Shown: positions 22,800 to 34,537 of the stretch, in pieces
Layout of the letters: every line of letters begins with the position of its first letter
Position numbering within the stretch: position 1 is the stretch's first letter
Source of the DNA: Aphrocallistes beatrix
Taxonomy: Eukaryota; Porifera; Hexactinellida; Sceptrulophora; Aphrocallistidae
DNA: 64,000 nt
Assembly: GCA_963281255.1 (NCBI GenBank)
Contig: OY725503.1
Location: forward strand, 1,984,001-2,048,000
Reading direction: 5' to 3'
The notes under the pieces: generated by a model
What the model was told of the DNA's origin: nothing
Seen by the model: the letters and a program-made list of their open reading frames with translations, nothing else
Database searches by the model: none
Made by a program: the position numbers and the translations under genes

Positions 22800-23062
22800 T
22801 AAGTCTAAAATGCAGGTAAATGAGATATGGAGTACAGATTTAGAACTATTTGCTGTTGCACTATTATTTAAGACAGATATGTGGGTATTCACTAGTGATA
22901 TGGGGAATAAATGGATGGTACTTTCAAGGTAATGGTACAAGTTTGGAAAAGGTAATGACATTACCACCTGCTAATGAGTCCGGATCATTTTATATAAGAC
23001 ATACAGGCGATCACTATGAGCCTGTATTAGAGTTAAACTTAAAATAAAATGTATAGTAATTG

Positions 23063-23112
23063 ATCTGGTTAGGCTGCATAAAATAAATGTAGTAATTTAT
23101 TTTATGCGGTCT
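23063..23112. repeat. Hairpin of about 20-bp arms
   Basis: GGTTAGGCTGCATAAAATAA and its near complement (TTATTTTATGCGGTCTAACC) are separated by about ten bases. It lies 16 bp past the OTU-like stop codon and is followed by an ACAAAT-rich simple repeat (23124-23177). It could be a small element end or a transcript-end structure. Confidence 0.6.
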
Positions 23113-23179
23113 AACCACATATACTAACAAATACAAATACAAATATAAATACTACAAATACAAATACAAATACAAATTT

Positions 23180-26100
23180 GTTGCAGAAGAGTAAACATAA
23201 CATTTATTAAGTGTAAAAGGATTCTGGCTGATCAAATCTTAGTTCACAAAGTATAATAACTATATTAAATTGTTGAGAATTCTAACATAACAACGCTCCA
23301 GGTACATTCCAGGTACATTTTATTGCTATACTTTAAAACAACTCATTCTTATCGAAGATTACTACTACATAAATCAAAAGTAATAATATTATTTTAGCAT
23401 AATGAATCAATTACAGAATATAGATGTGATTGATGTAATATTTCATTAGAAAATAGTGATCTTCAAACTTAGCACTTTTGAGCTCCAAATTTTGGAGTAA
23501 TTGGTAAGTAATTATTTAAAATTTTATAAGAAATGTTTTTTGCGTAATGAGTTGAGCTCATTTCTATGGTAGAAGGGTGCTAGATTTCATTTATGGAGGT
23601 TAATTTAGAATACAATCAATTGATCTTAGTTAAATTAACAAAGTAAAATTGGTTGTTACAGAAATTTTGAGACACCCTGTATATTTTACATTTTTGGATA
23701 ATATATTTATGTTCTTTTTATAATATATTTTTATTGTTTTATTATGTATTTTGTATATATTATTTGTTCTATTATGTATGTTCGAGCCAGGAGTCTCACT
23801 ATCCTTAGGTGCTCCTAGTAAAAAATGATAAAAACTGGTTCTAGTAGCTCGTTGAATTGCCTTCGAATTAACCCTCCAGTGGGAAGTGAGCACGTATATG
23901 GCCACATTACTGTGCATTCAGTTGCTTGTGGATTACAAACATTAAAATTATATACTTTATTCTATTCTCTTTTGGAATGTTTCCTAAACTGTGATCCGAG
24001 ACCCAAAAAGTATTATGGTAATTGGGATCATTGTCCTTCTTAAAAGCTCGAATGGCTTAAAGAGATTGGGGAACATTATTATTTTCTACAAATGATAACA
24101 TTAAATCCTATTTAAGTTTGAGACCTTAATAATTATAAAGATATCGCGGTCGAATGCAATCATATATATTTAGTATATTAGGTATACTTTAAAAGATTCC
24201 GATTTCTTAATTAAGGATTCAAAATACGTATATTTAACCTTGATCAAATTTGGTTAAAGGTACTCATGTCTTGGATCAATTAGGAATACCATTACATAAA
24301 TAAGTACATGTAAATATGAGCCATAATAAAAACGGGACGCAGCGTTTAATTTCGTGGGATATGGCGAGACGCATTAGGAAAATATTATACAAATAATTTA
24401 AAAAAGCGGGAAATTAGAAGACTAGGTCCCGCCAAAAAAGGACAGTTGGCAAGTATGCCATTAGAACATTACAGTAAGTAATTTTCGATGGCATGCATGA
24501 ATAAATAATACAACTTAATCCTTAAAACTTTAAGTCAAGAATTGTAAAAGTTAAATACTCTCAGTGGATTTATTTAATCTTACATGAGTTGTACCCACGT
24601 ATTTTTCGAAGTCATTTATATTAAGCACACATATCTAATAAAAACTAATTTTAGAAATCACACAGACTTTTAAAATGTGTTAAGTAACATTATTTGAACT
24701 ATAACTTCAAGCAAGAAAGACAGTCATTGTATTACTTTAGCTAATAGTCTTATCTTTTACAATCACTTCTCTGTATACAGTATAGTGTTGCTGTAATACA
24801 ATTTCTTATTGGGGAAGATGCTCAAATATAGATGGATTAAAAATGGAATATTTCAAAAAATCGATTAGCAGCCCTATGTTTTTATTATTAAAAATAAGAT
24901 ATAGGGTAATAAAGAATACATTGATGGAGTATCAACTCTGAAAGCTGGATAAAAATGTAGAAAAAGTCGCCAGAAGTCGGCATTCAAAATTTCGGATTTT
25001 TAGTGAACTAACTAATGAATTTAGACGATTCAAATCACGTCTCATAAAACGTCCAATTCTATCAAATAATAATACTCCAGCTGAATTACATCTTAAATAG
25101 ATTTAAAAATCAAAGCTTAAAGCATGCTCACTCTGGTAACCAGCAGGAGGGGTAAACGTCCGAACTTAACTGAATGCTAACTTTGCCAACCTATACTTCC
25201 AAGAAATTTGGAATTTTCTTATGAAATTTTAACTGCATAAACGTCGGTTAATCAGAAATATGGGTGCAAGCTCTTGAAATATAATTTTGAGAGGAACTAC
25301 TAAAATTATTGGTTGAGGTTGTCCGGTTCGACTATAAAATTTTATCAACTAAGAGGTAAAAAATAGAATTTTAATTTTTTTTTCATAAACGTAGGTCCCT
25401 CCTCTTTAGAAATTATCCAAATCGGACATTGGAAAGTTCTCAAATTTACACTTCAAGTGTGCTCAGTCGAATACAAGTCAACTTAACACTCGTGTTCAAG
25501 GAAGGTGGAAATAGAAACAGGATGGATCCTTGAGTAGGGAGGTCGATATATTATGATAATACGAAGGGGACATATGACTCCCTCTACTAAGCAAGGACCA
25601 ATTGTAGGCTTTTGTGACATAAATACCTGCCTAGCTCAATGATTTCGAATTCAAATTTTAGCAAATTCACAACTTCACATCCTTGGTACAGAGCATAAAC
25701 CTCAAATGTATTCACAATATCAAAGAATATTCTCGCACAAAAAAAGAAACTCTATCGTCACCTCTACAAAATAGTGAATTCGACTTTTGAAAAATTCATT
25801 TCATGTAGCAAAGATGCTTGAAAACAAAAAGTGGCCAAGCATTGAGTTAAATTGGATTTTGAAGTGTGATAACTACCTAAAAGGCTTTTTCAGAAATCAA
25901 AACTGCATAACATATGTTTTCATATAAAGAATACCTTTGGAGTTATCCTCTACAAAGTATTCGAGAAGTTGAGAATTTTTCAAAATGTGAATTCAAAGTC
26001 ATCGAGCAAAGTTAGCATTTTATGTTAAAAAAGTCTCCAGTGTGTTTGGTTGCTTTTTAATGTGTAATATAATAAATTTCAGCCTAATTCTCGTCCGAAA

Positions 26101-26395
26101 CTGGGCTTATATTGCAAACTTTGACATACATGTGGTAATTTACCCATGATAAGGTATATTGAAACTATACTGTAAAATTAGCAAAGTATTAATTAGCTTC
26201 ATGTATCCCGTCAACTTAATGATATTGTCCTCCTTGACATTTAGAACAATTTACAAACTTCAATTATTTATAACCTATATTAAATTTTGCACGTAATTCG
26301 TTGTTGTCAAATCAGACTCAGATAGCGAAATGTTACAAATGCAACAAATAAATATAATTAGAATCATTTAGAGGTAGTATGTAAATAAGAAATAC
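23180..26395. other. Intron 2, long stretch without recognised features
   Basis: About 3.2 kb of AT-rich sequence from the simple repeat to the exon 2 donor. Short open frames (for example 23825-24043) have no motif I recognise. I found no paired terminal repeats or tandem arrays. It is the longest element-free stretch in the window. Confidence 0.4.
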
Positions 26396-26695
26396 CGTTT
26401 CATTAGAAACAAGTCTGTCATACTCTGCACGATTAGTAACAGCAAATAGAGCTACAATATCATTCATTACCAAATAGTCATTAATTTGATGAACACTTGG
26501 ATAATCAAATTCATTTGAATGAGTATAAGCATACAATTGATCAGAAATACGATCAAGGTAACAATTTCCATCATGTGGACGCACAACGCCACCTAACTTC
26601 CCATCTCCTGCAGCGTGAAAATCAGCATCAGTAGCCATTAGCAATAAATGACGTGCTCGTTGTCTCCACCCAATAAAATTTGTACATACAATTGC
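26396..26695 (-). CDS. Integrin beta, exon 2: second half of beta-I domain
   Basis: Exactly 100 codons between acceptor atctag (26697-26696) and donor GTATTT (26395). It opens AIVCTNFIGWRQRARHLLLM, continuing ...DALLQ of exon 1 (family DAxxQxxVCxxxIGWR). TDADFHAAGDGKLGGVVRPH is the conserved central strand and loop (TDAxFHxAGDGKLGGIV). DGNCYLDR supplies a metal-site aspartate region, and DYPSVHQINDYL and ALFAVTNR complete the domain. The last codons VSNET join QRGPIDNL of exon 3. The residues that form the Rossmann-like ligand-binding domain are all intact. Confidence 0.95.
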
Positions 26696-26832
26696 CTAGA
26701 TGGAAATCAAGCAATAATAAATGAACTTGACCAGTATCCAAAAAATCGATAAGAATAAATGCTTCCAAGTGTAATCTAGAATCAATAAAACACGTATCAA
26801 TACCTCTAAGATTCTCTTTGCTTACATGTCCT

Positions 26833-27594
26833 CAAATTTAAAAAAAAGTTGTTGTCAGCCTTGATACAGTGTACAACGTTAAGAGGCGGGTTAAAAATGG
26901 GTCAAGTCTTCGCCATAACTTTGGCGCTGGGAGACCACGTACCCTACGAAATTCAATAAAAAGGAATATTAGTGCATATATTAGACGTAAACCCCACTTA
27001 TCTCTTCGCTGTATCGCTTCGAATCTACAACCAAGTGTCTCACATGAGACTGTACGAAGTGCCTACGGGATATGAACTACAGTAAACCCTATGCTACTCG
27101 ATCTCCACTGCTTACGGAGAATCATAAAACAATGCGCGTTAAATGGGCTAAAAGGTTCAAATACCTCAAGAACCAGTGGGCAAAAACCATTTTTGTTGAC
27201 GAAATGTCGATTTGGCTTTCGAAGGGGAAAATTAGGATGTGGACAAAAAAGACCAAAAAAGAATCAGTCCTACCACTAAACATTCCTCGAAGATAAATGT
27301 CTGGGCTGCTTTCTGCTCAATGGGAGTTTTCCCAATTTGCTTTTTTAAGGAGAATATGGATAGAAGATTGTTTATCCAAATAATGGAGGGGTATTTACTA
27401 ACGCAGGCGAACGTATTTTTTGAGAGCAACTGGAGATTAGTCATGGACAACGATCCAAAGCACACTTCGCGGCTAGCCCATGATTGGATATTTGAATATT
27501 TTTGAATAATTTTAGGTTGTAGAATTTGTCCTAGGGTATAGAACACCATAATTATATATAATCTAAAATTCTAAATAATTACTTGACAGACTGT
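26833..27594 (+). pseudogene. Tc1-like transposase fragment with right end
   Basis: Plus-strand pieces in different frames: VYNVKRRVKNGSSLRHNFGA with GAGRPRTLRNS (helix-turn-helix and GRPR-type linker), MRVKWAKRFKYLKNQWAKTI then IFVDEMSIW (first catalytic D), ISPTTKHSSKINVWAAF, and VMDNDPKHTSRL (second catalytic D). The region with the catalytic glutamate is deleted, and the sequence goes to a right terminal repeat CTAAATAATTACTTGACAG at 27571-27589, related to that of the element at 29598-30905. The left end is missing. It sits only about 140 bp upstream of integrin exon 2. Confidence 0.85.
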
Positions 27595-28083
27595 ATATCA
27601 CTGTAACGAATTGATTGAAGAGACTGCAGGTCAAAGAAAACTAATTTTTTCCATGTGGGAATCTTTTGGCTATGGCTCCACTAAGTTCAGAGCTCAGATA
27701 AAAAGGTTAACTCATCATGGAATTATTACGTCATTGTCACCTTTTTCATAATTAGAAATTTCAGTTTTTCAACCATAATTCAGCCGTTTTAAGTGATAGA
27801 AGGCTGAAATTTTAATAGAATGTGTATATATTAATATATCTCACATATGAGACAACTATAATCAAAAAATGATGACTCATCACTCTATTATGACGTCATC
27901 ATTACACATCAAAAAGTTTAAAAATTTACAAATTTGGTGATTTTTCGTGCGATATCGATTATAACAGTAGGACAGACGTATTTAGAGATGTTATCCCCGT
28001 TATAATTAATCAACGTGACCCCAGGCGCCTCCAGCGGACACTAAGTGTCCGCCAGCCGCGCAGCGCAAGCAAGCGAAGCGCGC
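27595..28083 (-). repeat. Family R copy
   Basis: Reversed copy from CTGTAACGAATTGATTGAAG to the GC-rich block ending GCGAAGCGCGC at 28083, with two TGACGTCA-type sites. It follows directly on the Tc1 fragment's right end and lacks the TA-rich tail on its GC side. Confidence 0.85.
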
Positions 28084-28114
28084 TGATGAAAAATGTAAAT
28101 AGCTTTGATTATGG

Positions 28115-28560
28115 CAAAAAGATTTCCTTATTGTTCATAGAAAATCCCAAGAAAATCCAAAGAGAGCCTAAGGATGTCAAAATCGTCACATAGAGGGAGT
28201 AAACTGAAAGGGATATTTAAATTTCCAGCTCCCATCCCTTTTTTGCAGCATCACTCAGCGAATTTTCGTGCTATTGTTTCTCTTATCGAGAAAGAATGCA
28301 GAATCGTCTCAGCTTGCACAAAAACAGAAATCAAGATACGAGGTCGTATAAAATGAGTTTTGTTGCATTAAAGTTCAAACGCCTTAACTCGCAGAAAAGG
28401 AATTGTATTTTGCAAAGCTGAGACAATCCTGCATTGATAGAATAAAGATAGCATGAAAATTCGCTGAGTCATGATGCCAGAAAGGGATGGGTTAGAGAAT
28501 TCTTAACAACATCCCTTTGTTCCATGTGAAAATTTTGACATTAAAAAGCCCCTTTGGGAG
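28115..28560. repeat. Imperfect foldback, ~200-bp arms
   Basis: The left arm includes CACTCAGCGAATTTTCGTGC and CGTCTCAGCTTGCA. The right arm holds their complements (GCATGAAAATTCGCTGAGTC, GCAAAGCTGAGACAATCC). Arms are diverged and contain indels. Outer parts share AAAGGGATG-like segments. Element ends were not defined. A fragment of family R follows at about 28690-28850. Confidence 0.6.
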
Positions 28561-28859
28561 CTATGTGGGTTTTAGGTGAATAAAAATAAAAATCAATACA
28601 TTGCTCCTACATTGCTCCGATTGTTAATCTTAATTGTAATATAGTACAATAATTAAAACTCATTCAACTTTTCAGTTCAATGAAATACTACTCTCATCAA
28701 AAAATGAATACTCACCATCCGTTATGACGTCATTACTACGCATAAAAAAAATGTATTAAAACTGTAAGACAGACGTATTTAGGCATGTTATATACCTTAC
28801 AATTAATCAATGTGAGCCCCAATTATATACCCGCCAATCGCTTTTATGTGTAATAAAAA

Positions 28860-29261
28860 TGGCCAATATAAATAATTTGCAACTAGAATCGCAAGAACTT
28901 ACCCAAATTCAGTTATGAACGAATATACGTAGTAATTGTAAAATGATTTGCATCTAAGGATTCTGTCTAACATGAGGGAAATGCTCGAAATCCAGGGAAA
29001 TTTTCTGAAGGGGTTGGCATTTATTATCTAGGATGATTACATGCTCTTTGGATTCTTAGTTGAAGTTGACTTGAAAATGAAATATTCAACCACCGTAAAC
29101 TGGGGCGACTTTGGCCCTAAGAGGTTGCTTTGTCCCACAATAACAATTTTAATAAAATATACTCAAACTTAGAAATATTGTGATTCAAATACCTTTGGAT
29201 ATATTGACAGTTTCATCCAACATATATCAATGTGATTACATTGATTCATAATTTGGAAGTA
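28860..29261. other. Intron 1, unrecognised
   Basis: AT-rich sequence between a family R fragment and a MITE. No features recognised. Confidence 0.4.
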
Positions 29262-29541
29262 CAGTGGAACCTGTATATAACGGCCACCCAAGGGAATGTA
29301 CAAAATTGGCCGTTATACAAAGGTGACCGTTATATACAGGTGATTGTCTAAATCCCCAAAAGGTCTCAACGTAGTGCAATAAATATAAGTTTTTAGAAAT
29401 CCATTACTTGAAGTAAATACAATACACTTGTTTATCGTTCGTAACAGGTCCTGTAATAATGACATAAAAATCTAAAAAAGGTGATGGCCGTTATAGACAG
29501 GTGACCGTTATATACAGTGGCCGTTATAGCAGCTTCGACTG
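29262..29541. mobile_element. TA-flanked MITE, CAGTGGAACCTGTATATAAC type
   Basis: Left end CAGTGGAACCTGTATATAAC; the right side has inverted GGCCGTTATAGC and GCTTCGACTG and is flanked by TA. GGCCGTTATA motifs recur inside on both strands. A second copy with the same left end lies at 53513. Non-coding, 280 bp. Confidence 0.78.
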
Positions 29542-29597
29542 TATATATACATATATAAATATATATACATATATAAACATATATAAATATATATATA

Positions 29598-30905
29598 CAG
29601 TATGTCCCATAATTATTTAGAATTTTGCTTGATTCAATCTTTTTCGATATCTGACTAGATTAAGCTCTAATACTGGTACTTTTATTAATCAACCTTATGT
29701 CAATAATCGTTGATAATGTAGTAATACACTAAAACCTATTCTAAAATGGATTTTTCCAATTTTTATATAATGATGACGTCATGATGATGCGACCAAAATT
29801 GCATAGTTTCTTAATCTGTATTTAACTATTCATATATTAGGTCCATATAATTGTAATGACTCAAACTGAGAAGAGAGCTCGGATTAGAGTGCTATTAGAC
29901 GCTAAAAAACATACACCTAGAGAAATTTCTGATCTTATTGGTGTTTCTCTTGCTACAGTCTACAACGTTAAATCCAGGATTCAGGCGAATATCTCAATGA
30001 AACATCGCAAGGGAGGTGGCAGACCCTCTAAATTGGCTCCACTTCTACGAAACAGCATTGCACAACAAATACGAAGGACGCCATATATTTCTTTAAGATC
30101 TATGGCAAGCAAATGTCCAGTTGATGTGTCAAAAAATACCGTAGCTCGATGTTTAATAAAATTAAACTACACTAAGCCGTACCCCACCCCAGTTCCGATG
30201 TTATCTGAAAAAAATCGTTCTAATAGGGTTGAATGGGCTTACTGGAATATCAGAAACTTCTGGCAAGACGCAATCTTCGCTGATGAAGCATCCATCTGGA
30301 TAAATAGAGGTCGTGTTCGCATGTGGACCAAAAATGGCACCAGCAGAACTACACCAACAGTTAAACATACTTCGTCAGCTGGGACATTCCCACTATATAT
30401 TTTTAGGGAGAATCTAACTGCCCAGATATTTTGCGAGATTTTAAATGGACATTTGTTACAACAGGCACGTGTTTTACATGGAGAGAAGTGGTTTCTCGTC
30501 CAGGATAATGACCCGAAAAATACTGCTAAGATAACCAAGGCTTGGATGGAAGAGAATATGCCACAAAATACCATAGACTGGCCCAGTCAGAGTCCAGATG
30601 TCAACTCCATCGAGAACTTGTTTGCGTGGTTGAAACAGGAATTGATTAAAAAGGTCCAGCTACTCTAAAAGCTCTCAAGGATGATGTTGTTGCTATATGG
30701 GAAAGTATAGATGTATTTTTTCTCGAGCCATATTGGAGTTCGATGCCAAAGAGGTGCCAACTATTGATAGATAACAATGGCTCTAAAATAAAATATTAAA
30801 CTACACAATATCAGTTATCTTATAAAAGCAGGCGAACAATGTTACTAATTAACAAAAAAAATTCTGAGTCATTATTAAAATTCTAAATAATTATGGGACA
30901 TACTG
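29598..30905 (+). mobile_element. Tc1-like element, complete ends, 1308 bp
   Basis: Perfect terminal inverted repeats beginning CAGTATGTCCCATAATTATT, flanked by TA (29596-29597, 30906-30907). It carries one transposase gene with a small deletion and a frameshift (separate entry). It inserted in a TA tract bordering a family R GC-rich block. Confidence 0.94.
29856..30799 (+). pseudogene. Tc1-like transposase, near-intact but broken
   Basis: ATG at 29856. The N-terminal half has two helix-turn-helix parts linked by GGGRPSKL (residues 54-61). Catalytic residues: D143 (IFADEASIW), D217 (VQDNDPKNT) and E253 (PDVNSIENLF) with DWPSQSPD before it. About eleven residues between KHTSS and GTFP are missing compared with the sibling at 27250, which has KINVWAAFCSMG there. 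After QELIKK the frame shifts near 30650; in the other frame GPATLKALKDDVVAIWESI and on to a TAA at 30797-30799 is the expected C-terminus. Both lesions make it non-functional as it stands. Confidence 0.9.
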
Positions 30906-30942
30906 TATATAAGCGCGCTTCGTGGCTGGCGGACACTTTTTG

Positions 30943-32410
30943 CAGTGGCGGATCCAGGGGGGATAGGGGGATATATCATCCCACCAGACCTTTAGCCTCC
31001 CAGGCTTTCGAATTCATTCTGATCATGATTTTCTTTTTCATACTATATTTTCAATCATGTCTTTGATTTAAAGCCATTTTAAAATTGGTTGTTGCTTCTC
31101 AACTTCTCTCGGTTGTGAAATTAGTATAATGTACATATACAGGGTGGCCCATAAGTTCTGTCCCAAGCTTTATTAGGTATAAAATTTCTTATATTACTCA
31201 AACAATATTAGTTATTATTGTTTTTAGAGATTGTAATTCGAATATTCTCAATTACTTCAAAAGATTTTTCGAGTCTAAGACCAGGAACTGTGTTTTGTAT
31301 TGTGAGTTTTGTCGAGAAAAAATTTGTCCTGACTCGCAGTGAAAAACGAGAATCAGGCCCCACTGCTTTTCAAATTACCTTTCTAGAGTCTATAAATTCT
31401 AGGACAAATTAGCTCTCACATTTTCCTCGAACACTCTAAATTTGTAGAAATATAGGACGTTTAGATCAGTGTATATTGAGAACCATTTGGATCAGATTTT
31501 TAGTGATGTGAAAACAAGTGCCATTTTTGATGATTTTGCAAAATGTACCTAATTTGAACTCGCTAAATAATAACTTCATCTCGTTTCTGATAAAGCATTC
31601 AATGGATTTGTGAAATATTTCCATGATGAATGAAGGAAAGGTATCTGGTGCTAAATCGTCATGGAACATCGATTATAGAGACATTTTTTACAGAAGCAGT
31701 GACCCTGATTCTCGATTTTCGCTGCGTGCCAGGACACATATTTTCTCCACAAAACTCACCATACAAAACACAGTTCCAGGTCTCAGACTAGAAAAATTAT
31801 TTAAAATCTTTGAGAATATTTGAATTACAATCTCTAAAGTCCATAATAACTAAGACTGTTTGAGTATAAAAATTTTTATACCTAATGAAGCTTGGGACAG
31901 AACTTATGGGCCACCCTGTATATAGCTAGGTCAGGCGGAACTGATGAAGCAGGTCAAGTAATTGCCTTCACCTTTTGCCTTTGAATGTATAACTCTGGAC
32001 AGGTTTGATAACAATTTTCCCTGACCATTTTGGATTTGCTTGCGTGTGGCCAGATAGCTATTTGTACTTTGACTTTTTTCTCATTTTTCTAAATCTAGGT
32101 ATTACAAATTTGATAATGGATCCAAAAGAAAATGTTTACTGAATTATTTCAGGTCAAATGTACATAAATAGTTCAAATTCTATATACATACGCTATTACT
32201 TGTAGATTATATATATTAAATGTAGTTATATAAACAGAATACAAGTGGAATATAGGAGAGACCTTCAATCAGTGAGAATATAATATAATAAACATGAAAT
32301 TGCATTTAGTTTGGTAGACAGGGGCTCTGCCCCTGGACCGGGAATACAGCGCACCCAGACCCCCAGCTGGGTTGATATCCCTCCCACCAGAGATTCCTGG
32401 ACCCGCCACT
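30943..32410. mobile_element. hAT-like MITE, CAGTGGCGGATCCAGG type
   Basis: Left end CAGTGGCGGATCCAGGGGGG; right end, inverted, AGTGGCGGGTCCAGGAATC. This type of end is common among hAT-derived elements. It splits a family R copy inside ggacacttt|gtgtcc; flanking bases CACTTTTTG and TACATTGTG look like a mutated target duplication. The interior has a GC-rich subterminal block and a nested foldback (31140-31918), no coding sequence. Confidence 0.75.
31140..31918. mobile_element. Foldback element, ~230-bp arms
   Basis: Ends CAGGGTGGCCCATAAGTTCT in inverted orientation, flanked by TA (31138-31139, 31919-31920). Arms run about 230 bp inward with few differences (TCTGTCCCAAGCTT, TTTGTATTGTGAGTTTTGT). 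The centre is unrelated. The TA duplication suggests mobilisation by a Tc1/mariner-type transposase. It lies inside the hAT-like element 30943-32410. Confidence 0.88.
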
Positions 32411-32867
32411 TACATTGTGTCCGCTGGAGGCGCGCTTTGGGCGCCTGGGATTACATTGATTAATTATAATGGAGATTACAACTCTTGATACGTCTGTTTA
32501 CTATTATAATCGATATTGAACGAAAAATCATCAAATTTGTCAATTTTTAAAATTTTGATGCGTATTGAGACGTCATAACAGAGTGATGAGTCATCATTTT
32601 TGGTAATAGTTGCATTATATTGAGATATATTCATATACACATTCTATTAAAAATCTTAGCCTTATAATACCTAAAATGGCTGATTTATAGTCGAAAAACT
32701 GAAATTTCAAATAATAAAAAAAGGTGACAATGACGTCATAATTCTATGATGAGTCGACATTTTCGTTTTGACATCAGAACTTAGTGGAGCCATAGCCAAA
32801 AGACTCCCACATGCCAAAAATCAGTTTTCTGCGGCTGGCAGTTTCTTCAATCAATTCGTTACAGATA
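32411..32867 (+). repeat. Family R copy, right part
   Basis: Continues the copy whose GC-rich start lies at 30908-30942. It runs from ATTGTGTCCGCTGG to TCAATTCGTTACAGATA, where a foldback element has inserted at TA. Confidence 0.82.
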
Positions 32868-33802
32868 CAGTGTGTTTCATAATTATTGGCACCAGACTTT
32901 AACTTAATGTAGTATCAAACTTGTAATTAGAAAGAGTATTATAATTTCAGTATAACTTCATGTATGTATGTTCTTACTATATATACATTGTTTTGAGTCA
33001 CACTATCATATACCATGTAATTACCCAGCATCTTTTCTAGAATGCAAACTCATTCTTTGTCGAAATTCCAACAACATTTTGCTATGGTATAGCAATGTTT
33101 TCTTCTATACCGCTTAATTTAGTTATAGAGATATCAAAGCATGTATATATCTTGTAGCTATGCAATTCTTAAGGATTTGTTCGAAGTGTTCAGCAAGATA
33201 TAGGTTGTGAAAGTCAGAATTAGGAGTGTTCAAGTGATTACCCCACAAAAATCAAATTTCCCGAGAAAAAAAATTTAATTTGAGAAATAAAAATGGTATT
33301 TATGGTCAATACCCACAAATAGCACTAATTATTAGTTAAACCATTACTTTAAACATGTTAAGTTCAAAATTGTGAATTTTATGGGCTAAATTCCACTTTT
33401 TACATTGTTAATCTCTACGGGCCTCAATCACACTCCTAATTCTGACTTTCAGAACCTATATCTTGCTGAATACTTTGAACAAATCCTTAAGAAATGCATA
33501 ACTACAAGATATATACATGCTTAGATATCTCTATAACTAAATTAAGCGGTATAGAAGAAAACATTGCTATACCATAGCAAAATGTTGTTGGAATTTTGTC
33601 AAAAAACTGAGACAAAGAATGAGTTTGCATTCTAGAAAAGATGCTGGGTAATCACATGGTATGATAGTGTGACTCAAAACAATGTATATATAGTAAGAAA
33701 ATACATACATGAAGTTATCCTGAAATTATAATGCTCTTTCGAATTACAAGTTTGATACTACATTAAGTTAAAGTCTAGTGCCAATAATTATGAAACACAC
33801 TG
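32868..33802. mobile_element. Foldback Tc1-type MITE, ~370-bp arms
   Basis: Ends CAGTGTGTTTCATAATTATT inverted on both sides, flanked by TA (32866-32867, 33803-33804). Arms of about 370 bp match with few mismatches (for example ACTTTAACTTAATGTAGTAT and TCTAGAATGCAAACTCATTC in both). The central ~190 bp are not repeated. The high arm identity suggests recent amplification or gene conversion. A diverged relative is at 44462-46804. Confidence 0.92.
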
Positions 33803-33858
33803 TATATATAGTATATCCTTACTATTAAAACTCGAATATATTTAGTTATTTATATATA

Positions 33859-34031
33859 CAGTGGTGTTCGCTTAATAGCAAGTCGATTTTAGCTCAAAAT
33901 TAGATTGCTATTAAGCGAACTTGATAATAGAGAAACGAAATTAACATAATAAGCACGCTTGGGACCTGAAAATAATTTGCTAAAAGACGAATATTGCTAT
34001 TAGAGCAATTGCGAATAAACATACACCACTG
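33859..34031. mobile_element. Small TA-flanked MITE, CAGTGGTGTTCGCTTAATAG
   Basis: 173 bp with left end CAGTGGTGTTCGCTTAATAG and right end CAGTGGTGTATG inverted, TA on each side. The internal inverted GCTATTAAGCGAAC sits near the left end. No coding sequence. The family R terminal motif TCCTTACTATTAAAACTCGA precedes it at 33823. Confidence 0.82.
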
Positions 34032-34503
34032 TATATAAAGCGCAATTCACTTGATTGTGCTCTGCGGCTGGCGGACACTTTATATCACCAGTGGTCAGTG
34101 GTCACCATTGATTAATTATATTGGAGATAACATCTCTAAATACGTCTGTCCTGCTGTTATAATCGATATCGCAGGAAAAATCACCAAATTTGTCAATTTT
34201 CGATGCATAAAGATTACGTCAAAACAGGGTGATGAGTCATCATTATATGATCATAGTTGCATCATTTGTGAGGTAAGTTAGTATATAGATTCTATTAGAA
34301 TTTCAGGCGTCTATCTCCTTTAATGGCAGAGTTATGCGCGAATAACGGTATTGATTAACTTTTAATAATGTGACAATGACGTCATAATTCTATGATGAGT
34401 CGACATTTTCGGTTGAGCTTAGAACTTGCTGGAGCCAAAGCCAAAAGACTCCCACATGCAAAAATCAGTTTTCTGCGCCAGGCAGTTTCTTCAATCAATT
34501 CGT

Positions 34504-34537
<34 letters not shown>

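Larger units (their letters stand above)
21471..23047 (+). pseudogene. OTU-type cysteine protease-like gene, disrupted
   Basis: The first segment (MNLLQDFKVDLFSAPNKKKR and on) is basic and low-complexity, then ISTYQVPKDGNCLFSSLSYL, the OTU catalytic block with DGNCLF holding the nucleophile cysteine. At 22018-22799 a pogo-like MITE is inserted at TA. The gene resumes at 22802 with KMQVNEIWSTDLELFAVAL, the middle OTU region, and ends with HTGDHYEPVLELNLK, the catalytic histidine region (HYxPV). A frameshift near 22920 separates these last two. OTU proteases cleave ubiquitin linkages in known families; copies of this kind are often carried by invertebrate mobile elements, and whether this was host or element-borne is unclear. 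A true exon start could be after a TTTTCAG at about 21510. Confidence 0.75.

Noticed and set aside
23825..24043. Possible gene of 72 codons
   Set aside because: No recognised domain, no splice context, similar-length chance frames are common here.
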